DNA of 17,050 nt, from assembly GCA_964411875.1 (NCBI GenBank), contig CAYPMT010000047.1, positions 1 to 17,050 on the forward strand, read 5' to 3'. This DNA comes from Aliikangiella sp964411875 (GTDB lineage Bacteria; Pseudomonadota; Gammaproteobacteria; Enterobacterales; Kangiellaceae). A model generated the notes under the pieces. The model had not been told where the DNA came from, made no database searches, and saw only the letters and a list, made by a program, of their open reading frames with translations. A program made the position numbers and the translations under genes. This document shows positions 7,406 to 14,822 of this stretch, piece by piece; within the stretch, counting starts at the first letter, position 1; each line of letters opens with the position of its first letter.

Positions 7406-9730
7406 TTATAGTTCCACTGGCGGCGGAGCAATCACCTCACGAGAACCGTTTGACTGCATTTCGGTAACAATACCGGCAGCTTCCATAGATTCTATTATAC
7501 GAGCAGCGCGATTGTAACCAATTTTTAAACGCCTTTGCACACCAGAAATAGATGCTTTACGCGTTTCAGTAACAATTCTAACGGCTTGGTCATATAGCTC
7601 ATCTTGTTCGTCACCACTAGCTGTTTCACCAGGAATACCTAGCATACTTATATCGGAAACTTCTGAGGTAATCGCATCTTCATAGTCTGGTTCACCACGC
7701 TTTTTCCAATCAGCAACCACTCGATGAACTTCGTCATCATCGACAAAAGCGCCATGTACACGAACCGGTATGCTGGTACCACCGGGTAAATAAAGCATAT
7801 CACCCTGCCCCAATAATTGTTCTGCGCCGGGTTGATCCAAAATAGTTCTCGAGTCAATCTTTGAAGACACTTGAAATGCAATTCGCGAGGGAATATTAGC
7901 TTTAATTAAACCAGTAATAACATCAACCGATGGCCGCTGAGTTGCTAATAATAAATGAATACCCGCTGCACGCGCTTTTTGCGCAATTCGTGCAATTAAT
8001 TCTTCAACTTTCTTACCAACGATCATCATCATATCAGCAAGCTCATCAATGACAATAACGATCTTAGGTAAACATTCAAGATCCGGTGCTTCCTCTTCCA
8101 GTCCATCTTGTGGTTGCCACAAAGGATCGCTAATCGGTTCACCACTACTGATTGCATCCATGATTTTACGATTATAACCAGAAAGATTTCTAACACCCAA
8201 AGCCGACATTAAACGATAACGACGCTCCATTTCAGCAACAGCCCAACGCAATGAATTAGCCGCTTCTTTCATATCAGTAACAACGGGTGTTAATAAATGT
8301 GGTATGCCTTCATAGACGGATAATTCAAGCATTTTAGGATCAATCATAATAAGACGAACTTCTTGCGGTGATGATTTGTATAAAATACTGACTATCATGG
8401 CATTCAGTCCAACAGACTTACCAGAGCCAGTCGTACCTGCCACTAACAAGTGAGGCATTTTAATTAAATCAATCACCAAAGGCTGGCCGGAAATATCTTT
8501 ACCTAATACCATACTTAAATTTGATTTAGACTCATCAAAAGCACGGCTAGCAATAACTTCTTTTAAACGAACAATCTCTCGATTTTCATTAGGCAGTTCA
8601 ATACCAATGTAAGGCTTGCCTGGAATGACTTCAACAACACGAACACTTGTCGTTGATAATGCTCGAGCTAAATCTTTTGCCAATGTACTAATGCGAGACA
8701 CTTTAACGCCTGGCGCTAAATCTAATTCAAAACGGGTAATCACTGGCCCAGGATAAACCGCAATCACTTGGGCTTCGACTTTAAAATCTGCCAGCTTCAA
8801 CTCAACTAAACGTGATAAAGCCTCTAAAGCTTCATCAGAAATTCGCTGAGTATGTGCTTTCGGTTCATCTAATAATCTAACCGGCGGCAACTCGCCTTCT
8901 ACTGGCGTATCATCAAATAAATTGGCTTGCTTTTCTTTTTGTTCACGTAGGCTAGGTTCAATTTTTTTAGCTTCTTGCTTAATTTTAACCGGCTCGCGTT
9001 GCTCCATTTTTATTTTTTCTTTTTGAAAGTTTGTATCCCTTGCTTGTTTAACTTCTTTCTGAGCTTTTTTGTCTTTAAACTCATCATAAAATTCATTATA
9101 TTTCTGGCGCGTCCAAGCTATAAAGTGCAAAGTTTGTTTACCTATCCAATCCATTAACTGGAACCAAGAAACTCCAGTGAACAAAGTAACCGAAGCAAAG
9201 AATGCTGCTAACATCAATAACGTTGCACCAACTGGGTTAAACCAACCGACTAAAAAGTCAGCCACTAGCTTACCTAAAATGCCACCAGACAAATAAGCAT
9301 CAGCCATGTCTGGCTCAACAAAATATTGTGCTGCGATAGCTGCACCAATTAACAAGGTAAAAATGAAACCGAAACCTCGAAAGGACCAAAAAGCCCAATT
9401 ATTAGGTAAGGTGTTTTTTCTTTCTCGAAAAACTAAGTAACCAGCATAAACAACCATAAAAGGAAATAGAAAAGCTAAGTAACCAAACAGATGTAAAAAC
9501 AAACTGGAAAAACCAGCTCCCGCTCGTCCACCAGCATTATGAATTTCGGTTACATCAGTTGCCTTTGTCCAGCCCGGATCTTCTGGCGAGAAACTCCATA
9601 GCGATATAAATAAAAATAACGCCAGCGCCGTTAATAAAATAAAGCTACCTTCTTTAATTCTAACAGCTAAAATACTAACCGCTTGCTGATTGCTTGAAAC
9701 TCGCTGATTTTTATTGGTCTTCTTGCTCAT
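7406..9730 (-). CDS. ftsK: DNA translocase FtsK
   Basis: Septal DNA translocase that pumps chromosomes through the closing septum and activates XerCD recombination at dif; its N-terminal domain also supports divisome assembly. Residues about 25-200 contain four to five membrane helices. A highly charged linker follows (about 205-290, rich in K, E and Q), short compared with E. coli FtsK (1329 residues). The motor has Walker A AGTTGSGKS (431-439), Walker B IVIVIDELAD (557-566) and LLLATQRPSVDVITG. A C-terminal winged-helix gamma domain (about 707-770, ELYDQAVRIV...QRRLKIGYNRAARIIESME) is expected to read KOPS-type sequences. It is the first gene of the minus-strand operon, 99 bp after lrp. Confidence 0.98.
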   Translation of the reverse strand: MSKKTNKNQRVSSNQQAVSILAVRIKEGSFILLTALALFLFISLWSFSPEDPGWTKATDVTEIHNAGGRAGAGFSSLFLHLFGYLAFLFPFMVVYAGYLVFRERKNTLPNNWAFWSFRGFGFIFTLLIGAAIAAQYFVEPDMADAYLSGGILGKLVADFLVGWFNPVGATLLMLAAFFASVTLFTGVSWFQLMDWIGKQTLHFIAWTRQKYNEFYDEFKDKKAQKEVKQARDTNFQKEKIKMEQREPVKIKQEAKKIEPSLREQKEKQANLFDDTPVEGELPPVRLLDEPKAHTQRISDEALEALSRLVELKLADFKVEAQVIAVYPGPVITRFELDLAPGVKVSRISTLAKDLARALSTTSVRVVEVIPGKPYIGIELPNENREIVRLKEVIASRAFDESKSNLSMVLGKDISGQPLVIDLIKMPHLLVAGTTGSGKSVGLNAMIVSILYKSSPQEVRLIMIDPKMLELSVYEGIPHLLTPVVTDMKEAANSLRWAVAEMERRYRLMSALGVRNLSGYNRKIMDAISSGEPISDPLWQPQDGLEEEAPDLECLPKIVIVIDELADMMMIVGKKVEELIARIAQKARAAGIHLLLATQRPSVDVITGLIKANIPSRIAFQVSSKIDSRTILDQPGAEQLLGQGDMLYLPGGTSIPVRVHGAFVDDDEVHRVVADWKKRGEPDYEDAITSEVSDISMLGIPGETASGDEQDELYDQAVRIVTETRKASISGVQRRLKIGYNRAARIIESMEAAGIVTEMQSNGSREVIAPPPVEL

Positions 9731-9829
9731 TCAATTAATTCTTTTAAATTGACTCTTTTATAATTAAACGTTTTTATAGTTAACTACTTTCAACTTTTAT
9801 TGTATTGAAAATTTTATTATATCGAATGA

Positions 9830-10312
9830 CTAAACTGGAATTTGGATCACACCACTTTCTTTAACTTCTTCCATAACAACATAAGTTCTTGAACCACTGA
9901 CACCAGGCAAGGTTAACAATGTCTCACCCAATAACTCCCGGTACGCCGCCATATCCGCCACTCGAGCTTTAACCAGGTAATCGAAGTCTCCTGATACTAG
10001 GTGACACTCTAACACTTGAGACAAATCGATAATAGACTTTTTAAAATCATCAAAAACATCTGGCGAGGTTCTAGATAAGCGTATCTCAACAAAAACTAAA
10101 AGCGCCGCCGCCACTTTTTCTGGTGAAACCAGTGCTCTATAACCTTTGATAAAACCATTTTTTTCTAATCGTTTAACTCTTTCTAAGCAAGGCGTTGCAC
10201 TTAAACCAACCCGCCGAGATAACTCAACATTAGCCAAACGACCATTTTGTTGTAGTTCTCTTAGGATAGATTTATCAATTCTATCGAGTTCAATTAACGA
10301 AGAAGTTTTCAT
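9830..10312 (-). CDS. lrp: Leucine-responsive regulatory protein Lrp
   Basis: Lrp/AsnC-family global transcription regulator that senses leucine and alanine and wraps DNA as an octamer. The 160 residues align in my reading almost end to end with E. coli Lrp. LDRIDKSILRELQQNGRLANVELSRRVGLS opens the winged helix-turn-helix (about 9-58), with TPCLERVKRLE as recognition helix. The RAM effector domain (about 70-145) includes ECHLVSGDFDYLVKARV and LGETLLTLPGVSGSRTYVVMEEVK. It is transcribed away from ald, with ftsK downstream, as in E. coli where lrp precedes ftsK. Divergence from ald suggests that it directly controls alanine catabolism and itself. A dedicated AldR role is possible, but similarity to Lrp proper is high. 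Confidence 0.95.
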   Translation of the reverse strand: MKTSSLIELDRIDKSILRELQQNGRLANVELSRRVGLSATPCLERVKRLEKNGFIKGYRALVSPEKVAAALLVFVEIRLSRTSPDVFDDFKKSIIDLSQVLECHLVSGDFDYLVKARVADMAAYRELLGETLLTLPGVSGSRTYVVMEEVKESGVIQIPV

Positions 10313-10345
10313 CGCTAGTATTTTAAACTTAATTCAAGAAAAAAT

Positions 10346-10360
10346 CGATATTTTATGCTA
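10346..10360. promoter_or_regulatory. Lrp-box-like site
   Basis: CGATATTTTATGCTA matches 12 of 15 positions of the remembered E. coli Lrp consensus YAGHAWATTWTDCTR. It overlaps the candidate lrp -10 box (10350-10355), a layout that would fit autorepression. AT-rich DNA gives such matches fairly often, so this is tentative. Confidence 0.35.
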
Positions 10361-10513
10361 AAAAATCAAAAAAACAAGCGAGTTATACCATAAAAACAAG
10401 GGTATACTAGCGAAAAATTTCATTCTACTGCAATAAAACAGTATTTAATATTTATAAAAAAATCAGATAGGCAGGCACTAAGCCCCGCTTGAAAGATAAT
10501 GAGAATAATTTGG

Positions 10514-10521
10514 AAGAGGAG
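10514..10521 (+). promoter_or_regulatory. Strong ribosome-binding site of ald
   Basis: AAGAGGAG lies 8 nt before the GTG at 10530. It decides the start: the codon is not ATG, but the spacing is ideal and the protein begins MLIGVPKEIKN, the conserved alanine dehydrogenase N terminus. Confidence 0.8.
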
Positions 10522-10529
10522 TAATCAAC

Positions 10530-11645
10530 GTGTTAATCGGTGTACCAAAAGAAATTAAAAATCATGAATACCGTGTTGGTATGACGCCAGCTAGTGTGCG
10601 TGAATTGGTCAATCACGGTCATTCTGTGATTATAGAAACCCAAGCAGGCACAGGCATTGGTTTTGACGATCAAGATTACTTGCAAGTCGGTGCTGAAATT
10701 CGCAAATCAGCCAGTGAGATTTTTTCTCAAGCCGAAATGATTGTAAAAGTTAAAGAGCCTCTCGCTGAAGAAAGAGCTCAGTTACGTGAAGGTCAAATTT
10801 TGTTCACTTACCTTCATCTCGCGCCCGACCTACCACAAACCCAAGACTTAATTAAAAGCAAAGCCGTTTGTATTGCTTATGAGACTGTCACCGATCGCAA
10901 GGGCGGCCTCCCTCTCCTAGCGCCTATGTCAGAAGTGGCTGGACGCATGTCAATCCAGGCTGGTGCCCAATGTTTAGAAAAATCTAACCAAGGCCGAGGG
11001 ATGTTGCTGGGCGGTGTACCGGGCGTTGCACCTGCTAAAGTAGTTATTATTGGTGGTGGTGTGGTTGGCTCTCATGCTAGCCAAATGGCAACGGGAATGG
11101 GTGCCCATGTGGTTGTTCTTGACCGCTCTAATGATGTATTACGTCGTCTTGATGCCCAATTTGATTCAAGAATAGAAACCGTCTATTCCAATGCCGATGC
11201 CTTGGAAAAGCATGTTTTATCCGCTGATTTGGTCATTGGCGGGGTTCTAATTCCTGGTGCAGCGGCACCTAAGTTAGTCACTGCAGAAATGATCAAACAA
11301 ATGAAACCGGGCGCAGCTGTGGTTGATGTTGCTATTGACCAAGGCGGCTGCTTTGAAACCTCTCATGCAACCACTCACACAGAGCCGACTTATATTGTTG
11401 ACAATGTCGTCCATTATTGTGTTGCTAATATGCCTGGTGCAGTTCCTAGAACCTCAACCTTTGCCCTAAATAATGCCACGCTTCCTTATATTATTAATAT
11501 TGCAAACCAAGGCTATAAAACAGCACTTAAAAATGATCCTCACCTTCTCAATGGACTCAATGTTTATAACGGTCTTGTGACTTGCCAAAGTGTTGCTGAA
11601 AACTTAGGCTTTGAGTATGTTGAGCCAGCGAAAGCTCTCAGCTAG
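10530..11645 (+). CDS. ald: Alanine dehydrogenase
   Basis: NAD-dependent L-alanine dehydrogenase, converting L-alanine to pyruvate, ammonia and NADH; cytoplasmic and usually hexameric. The 371 residues match the family length. Conserved points are LIGVPKEIKNHEYRVGMTP at the N terminus, the catalytic lysine in VKVKEPL (K75), the catalytic histidine in YLHLAPD (H96), the NAD-binding GGGVVG (175-180) and the active-site aspartate in VDVAIDQGG (D270). NMPGAVPRTSTFALNNATLPY is also present. It begins with GTG behind a strong ribosome-binding site. Divergence from lrp implies control by alanine or leucine through Lrp. Together they form a module for using alanine as carbon and nitrogen source. No alanine permease gene is seen nearby. 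Confidence 0.97.
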   Translation: MLIGVPKEIKNHEYRVGMTPASVRELVNHGHSVIIETQAGTGIGFDDQDYLQVGAEIRKSASEIFSQAEMIVKVKEPLAEERAQLREGQILFTYLHLAPDLPQTQDLIKSKAVCIAYETVTDRKGGLPLLAPMSEVAGRMSIQAGAQCLEKSNQGRGMLLGGVPGVAPAKVVIIGGGVVGSHASQMATGMGAHVVVLDRSNDVLRRLDAQFDSRIETVYSNADALEKHVLSADLVIGGVLIPGAAAPKLVTAEMIKQMKPGAAVVDVAIDQGGCFETSHATTHTEPTYIVDNVVHYCVANMPGAVPRTSTFALNNATLPYIINIANQGYKTALKNDPHLLNGLNVYNGLVTCQSVAENLGFEYVEPAKALS

Positions 11646-11653
11646 TAGCGATG

Positions 11654-11689
11654 ACTGAAGGCTAGAATTATACTGAAGGCTAGAATTAT
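11654..11689. repeat. Perfect 18-bp tandem duplication after ald
   Basis: ACTGAAGGCTAGAATTAT occurs twice with no gap (11654-11671 and 11672-11689), starting 8 bp after the ald stop codon. It is a simple tandem duplication in the 3' untranslated region, probably a replication-slippage product. The absence of mismatches suggests that it is recent. Confidence 0.9.
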
Positions 11690-11702
11690 CTCCTGTCCAA
11701 TA

Positions 11703-11736
11703 AATTAGACTATTTTTTTGTTGAAATAGTCTAATT
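11703..11736 (+). terminator. Strong hairpin downstream of ald
   Basis: AATTAGACTATTT (11703-11715) and AAATAGTCTAATT (11724-11736) form a perfect 13-bp stem with an 8-nt T-rich loop. It is well placed to end the ald transcript. The DNA after the stem is CACCCTC rather than a T-run, so it is not a canonical intrinsic terminator and may act mainly as a 3' stabiliser. Confidence 0.5.
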
Positions 11737-11760
11737 CACCCTCATTATAAAAGTAGAAAG

Positions 11761-11819
11761 TTAGGTTTACGCTATCAAATCAATAGAAATTAAAGATAGC
11801 AATTAAAAAAGTAACCTAA
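11761..11819. promoter_or_regulatory. Nested inverted repeat upstream of trxB
   Basis: TTAGGTTTAC (11761-11770) and GTAACCTAA (11811-11819) are complementary except for one extra T. Inside them, GCTATC (11771-11776) and GATAGC (11795-11800) are perfectly complementary. The structure ends 53 bp before the trxB start. It may be an operator or a structured leader; no named motif is recognised. Confidence 0.4.
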
Positions 11820-11872
11820 TATCATTATTAGCATCTTAATTAGTGTAAATTAAATTTTAATTGGAGTAATAC

Positions 11873-12826
11873 ATGTCTCAATCTCGCCATTGCAAATTAT
11901 TAATTCTTGGCTCAGGCCCTGCTGGTTACTCTGCAGCTGTTTATGCCGCTCGCGCTAACCTGGAGCCAGTCATTATCACGGGTATGGAAAAAGGTGGTCA
12001 ATTAACTACAACAACCGATGTTGATAACTGGCCTGGTGATAACGATGGTGTACAAGGCCCTGAGTTAATGGAACGGATGGAAAAACATGCTGTTCGTTTT
12101 GGTACTGAAATTATTTTTGACCATATTCATACCACTGACTTAAGCAAACGCCCTTTCACTTTAACTGGTGACCAAGGTACTTATACCGCTGATGCTCTGG
12201 TCATAGCAACAGGCGCGTCTGCAATGTATCTAGGTCTGGAGTCAGAAGAAGCTTTCAAAGGCAAAGGCGTATCAGCTTGTGCAACTTGTGATGGTTTTTT
12301 CTATCGTAATAAAAAAGTCGCGGTTATTGGTGGTGGTAATACCGCTGTAGAAGAAGCACTTTATTTATCTAATATTGCTTCTGAAGTTCATTTAATTCAT
12401 CGCCGTGATTCATTACGCAGTGAAAAAATTCTTCAGGACCACCTGTTTGAAAAAGAAAAAAATGGCAACGTCACCATTCATTGGAATAATACCTTAGAAG
12501 AAGTCGTAGGTAATGATATGGGCGTTACTGGCATCAAAATCAAAAGCACTAAAGATGATAACATTCAAGATCTTGAGCTCGAAGGTGTCTTTATTGCCAT
12601 TGGACACAAGCCTAACACGGGTATTTTTGCTGACCAATTGGAAATGGCAAATGGCTACATCACAGTCAAAAGTGGTTTACAGGGTAATGCAACTCTCACT
12701 AGTGTTGATGGGGTTTATGCTGCAGGCGACGTTGCTGACCAGGTCTATAAACAAGCAGTCACTTCAGCAGCAGCGGGTTGTATGGCAGCACTCGATGCCG
12801 AAAAGTTTTTAGATGCTCAACAATAA
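11873..12826 (+). CDS. trxB: Thioredoxin-disulfide reductase TrxB
   Basis: FAD flavoenzyme that passes electrons from NADPH to thioredoxin, keeping the cytoplasm reduced. The 317 residues match the low-molecular-weight bacterial type. Motifs in order are the FAD-binding GSGPAG (13-18), GGQLTTTTDVDNWPG, the redox-active CATC (C136 and C139, followed by D140), the NADPH-binding GGGNTA (153-158) and the second FAD motif GVYAAGDV near residue 285. The start ATG is preceded by GGAG at 11863-11866, 6 nt away. It sits beyond ald and lrp. In E. coli trxB is also next to lrp-ftsK-lolA, so the neighbourhood is conserved with ald added. It converges on the lipoprotein genes. Confidence 0.98.
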   Translation: MSQSRHCKLLILGSGPAGYSAAVYAARANLEPVIITGMEKGGQLTTTTDVDNWPGDNDGVQGPELMERMEKHAVRFGTEIIFDHIHTTDLSKRPFTLTGDQGTYTADALVIATGASAMYLGLESEEAFKGKGVSACATCDGFFYRNKKVAVIGGGNTAVEEALYLSNIASEVHLIHRRDSLRSEKILQDHLFEKEKNGNVTIHWNNTLEEVVGNDMGVTGIKIKSTKDDNIQDLELEGVFIAIGHKPNTGIFADQLEMANGYITVKSGLQGNATLTSVDGVYAAGDVADQVYKQAVTSAAAGCMAALDAEKFLDAQQ

Positions 12827-12895
12827 CCAGAATCTTATCAACTTTTCTCGCTTTGCGTTTTTTATAGTTGTTCTACTTTAATAGCTTAACAAGCG

Positions 12896-12919
12896 CCCTC
12901 TAGAAAACACTCTAGAGGG
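12896..12919. terminator. Hairpin between convergent trxB and lipoprotein gene
   Basis: CCCTCTAGA (12896-12904) and TCTAGAGGG (12911-12919) form a perfect 9-bp GC-containing stem with a 6-nt loop. It lies between the trxB stop and the convergent gene ending at 13010, the expected place for a shared terminator. It lacks a T-tract on either side, so efficiency is uncertain. Confidence 0.5.
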
Positions 12920-13009
12920 TACCTCTCCAACTAAATAAATACTCTCGGCTGGACATCACGACTAGCTAAGCTAACGTCTAAACAACTTAACTAGTTTTTA
13001 AACGACCAA

Positions 13010-14773
13010 CTAACTTCTAAAGATGTGAGCTAATCCCGTTGTTTCATATTCATAAGTTATTATTGAATCAACTGTTCCATCAGCATCAGTATCCTGCTCT
13101 TGTCGAGTTCGATTATTATTACTATCATATTCCGTTTGAGTAATTTGATTAGGGCTACCATCACCATCGGTATCTAGCTCGTAACGGGTTCGATTACTAT
13201 TGTCATCATATTCATTTTCGGTAATGCTATCAGGGTTACCATCACCATCTAAATCGATTTCCGAACGAATTCGGTTACCATTCTCATCATATTCATAGGT
13301 AAAAACTCTATCAGCAATACCATCAAGATTACTATCTTCTTCGCTCAGTATTAGGTTGCTATTCTCATCGTATTGGTAGCGAGTAACGCTGTCAGTATCA
13401 CCATCACCATCGGTATCTAGCTCGTAACGGGTTCGATTACTATTGTCATCATATTCATTTTCGGTAATTCTATCAGGGTTACCATCACCATCTAAATCGT
13501 TTTCCAAACGAATTAGGTTACCATCAGTATCGTATTCATTTGTATTAATGCTATCAGGGCTCCCATCTGCATCAGTGTCGAACTCGTCTTTAATTCGATT
13601 ATTATTACTATCATATTCCGTTTGAGTAATTTGATTGGGGCTACCATCACCATCGATATCTCGTTCGTTACGAGTTCGATTACCATTGGCATCATATTCA
13701 TTTGTGGTAATGCTATCAGGGCTCCCATCCGCATCAGTGTCTTGCACATAACGAATTTGATTGCCATAAGCGTCGTATTCAGCTTGATGAATGTGGTTGG
13801 CATTGCCATCAGCATCAGTATCTTGCGTAGAGCCTAGTTCGTTACCATCATTATCATATTCGTATTGGTTTATTGAATTTGCATTGCCATCGCCGTCATT
13901 ATCAAGCTCAAACCGAATCAGGTTACCGTTATTATCATACTCGTAGGTAAATACTGTATTCAGATTACCATCACCATCACTGTCTTGTTCGTAGGTTATT
14001 TGTTGACCCGTATCACTATATGCATATTGGTCTACTCTATCATCGTTACCATCAGCATCAGTGTCTTCGTTACGTTTAGTTTGCACATATATACCATGCT
14101 CCACGTCCATACTGTCATACACAGAATCTAGCGCTAACCAAATTTTACGAACTTGTCGGTGATTAGCCAGCAGTGACTGTTCATTGGCTTGATTAAGTAT
14201 TCCCCTAAATAATGGGTTTGTACGAAAACGAAACCAACGCTGATCAAACTCCATTTGAATACCGGTAAACAAATTAGCAACCTCTGACGTAATTTCAATA
14301 CCATTTTCTGGATCACCATCTCTATCCAAGGTTTGTAGTAAAATTGCTAGGTTAGACACCTTCAATATAGCTTGATAATCAGGGTTTGTTCTAGCCGTGC
14401 TCGCAGATATTCGCAGAGAAAGCACTGTCCTTAACCGAGAACCCGTGAGAACCTCGCTATCCGCCAAATCAAATAAATTAATCTGCTCTTTGCCTTCTAC
14501 AATACCGAGTGTTGTGTCACCTAGTTTAAAGGTCACCATTTCATCCGCTGTATATTGAAAAGTCCCGTTGCTATCTGTAATACCCGAGGTGGTTGGTGTT
14601 TCATAAGCAACACCACTAACGCTACTAATTAACTGACCAGAAAGAAAGTTATCGTCGTTGTCATTGTCATCATCGTCGTTAATATCCATGTTATCAGTAT
14701 TACCGCCACCACCACCGCAACCGATCAGTGCTACGCCCATAAAAATAACAAAAAAAATGCTGATTAGTTTCAT
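13010..14773 (-). CDS. Repeat-rich lipoprotein A (13 x 27-residue DxDGDG/YD-like repeats)
   Basis: Unrecognised surface-type lipoprotein, 587 residues. Residues 1-19 are a lipoprotein signal peptide ending in the lipobox L16-I-G-C19. C19 is followed by five glycines and an Asp/Asn-rich linker (25-42). The residue after Cys is Gly, so LolA/LolB delivery to the outer membrane is expected. A globular part follows (about 43-235, with TSGITDSNGTFQYTADEMVTFKLGD and NLAILLQTLDRDGD). From residue 236 the protein is 13 tandem 27-residue units, each pairing DxDGDGxxD with EYDxNGN. The first motif looks like a calcium loop, the second like a YD/RHS repeat. The array ends with the cap EYETTGLAHIFRS. An AAGGGA ribosome-binding site (14781-14786) lies 7 nt before the ATG. 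It lies 49 bp after its paralog and may be co-transcribed. Calcium binding and surface exposure are inferences. Confidence 0.9.
   Translation of the reverse strand: MKLISIFFVIFMGVALIGCGGGGGNTDNMDINDDDDNDNDDNFLSGQLISSVSGVAYETPTTSGITDSNGTFQYTADEMVTFKLGDTTLGIVEGKEQINLFDLADSEVLTGSRLRTVLSLRISASTARTNPDYQAILKVSNLAILLQTLDRDGDPENGIEITSEVANLFTGIQMEFDQRWFRFRTNPLFRGILNQANEQSLLANHRQVRKIWLALDSVYDSMDVEHGIYVQTKRNEDTDADGNDDRVDQYAYSDTGQQITYEQDSDGDGNLNTVFTYEYDNNGNLIRFELDNDGDGNANSINQYEYDNDGNELGSTQDTDADGNANHIHQAEYDAYGNQIRYVQDTDADGSPDSITTNEYDANGNRTRNERDIDGDGSPNQITQTEYDSNNNRIKDEFDTDADGSPDSINTNEYDTDGNLIRLENDLDGDGNPDRITENEYDDNSNRTRYELDTDGDGDTDSVTRYQYDENSNLILSEEDSNLDGIADRVFTYEYDENGNRIRSEIDLDGDGNPDSITENEYDDNSNRTRYELDTDGDGSPNQITQTEYDSNNNRTRQEQDTDADGTVDSIITYEYETTGLAHIFRS
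13013..14068 (-). repeat. 81-bp coding repeat array of lipoprotein A
   Basis: Thirteen units of 81 bp (the last one an altered cap) encode residues 236-587. Higher-order copies are visible. Positions 13157-13256 and 13400-13499 are identical at 99 of 100 bases (offset 243 bp, three units). Positions 13108-13169 and 13594-13655 differ at one base (offset 486 bp, six units). Offsets are exact multiples of 81, so the array has grown or been homogenised by unequal exchange in whole units. Units 1, 3, 4 and 10 are the most degenerate. Confidence 0.92.
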
Positions 14774-14793
14774 TCTAGTATCCCTTAATTATT
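14430..14793 (-). repeat. 364-bp near-identical 5' segment, copy 1
   Basis: Matches 16408-16771 at 362 of 364 bases; the differences are at 14460 and 14462, giving Asp versus Gly at residue 105. It covers codons 1-115, the start codon and the ribosome-binding site. Identity stops sharply at both ends. Inside the gene, the following region (14069-14429) is only moderately similar to its counterpart. Confidence 0.95.
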
Positions 14794-14822
14794 TTAAATA
14801 TAAATGTCGCTTTTTTTAGCGC

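Larger units (their letters stand above)
10313..10529. promoter_or_regulatory. Divergent lrp/ald control region
   Basis: The 217-bp intergenic region must hold both promoters. For lrp (minus strand), TTGTTT (10372-10377) and TAAAAT (10350-10355), spaced 16 bp, form a plausible promoter. For ald (plus strand), TATACT (10403-10408) is a plausible -10 without a good -35. Two inverted repeats are present. TATACC (10384-10389) and GGTATA (10401-10406) have an 11-nt spacer. CGCTAGTAT (10313-10321) and ATACTAGCG (10404-10412) are 82 bp apart. These are sequence observations; which elements are functional is inference. Confidence 0.5.

Noticed and set aside
7648..7881. 77-residue minus-strand frame inside ftsK
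   Set aside because: It is an alternative-frame shadow of the conserved FtsK motor domain.
10440..10529. Riboswitch upstream of ald
   Set aside because: The leader is moderately structured at most, and no glycine or other known aptamer core could be recognised.
13443..13837. Plus-strand frames opposite the lipoprotein A repeats
   Set aside because: They are antisense shadows made open by the 81-bp periodicity and codon composition of the real repeats; no start signal supports them.
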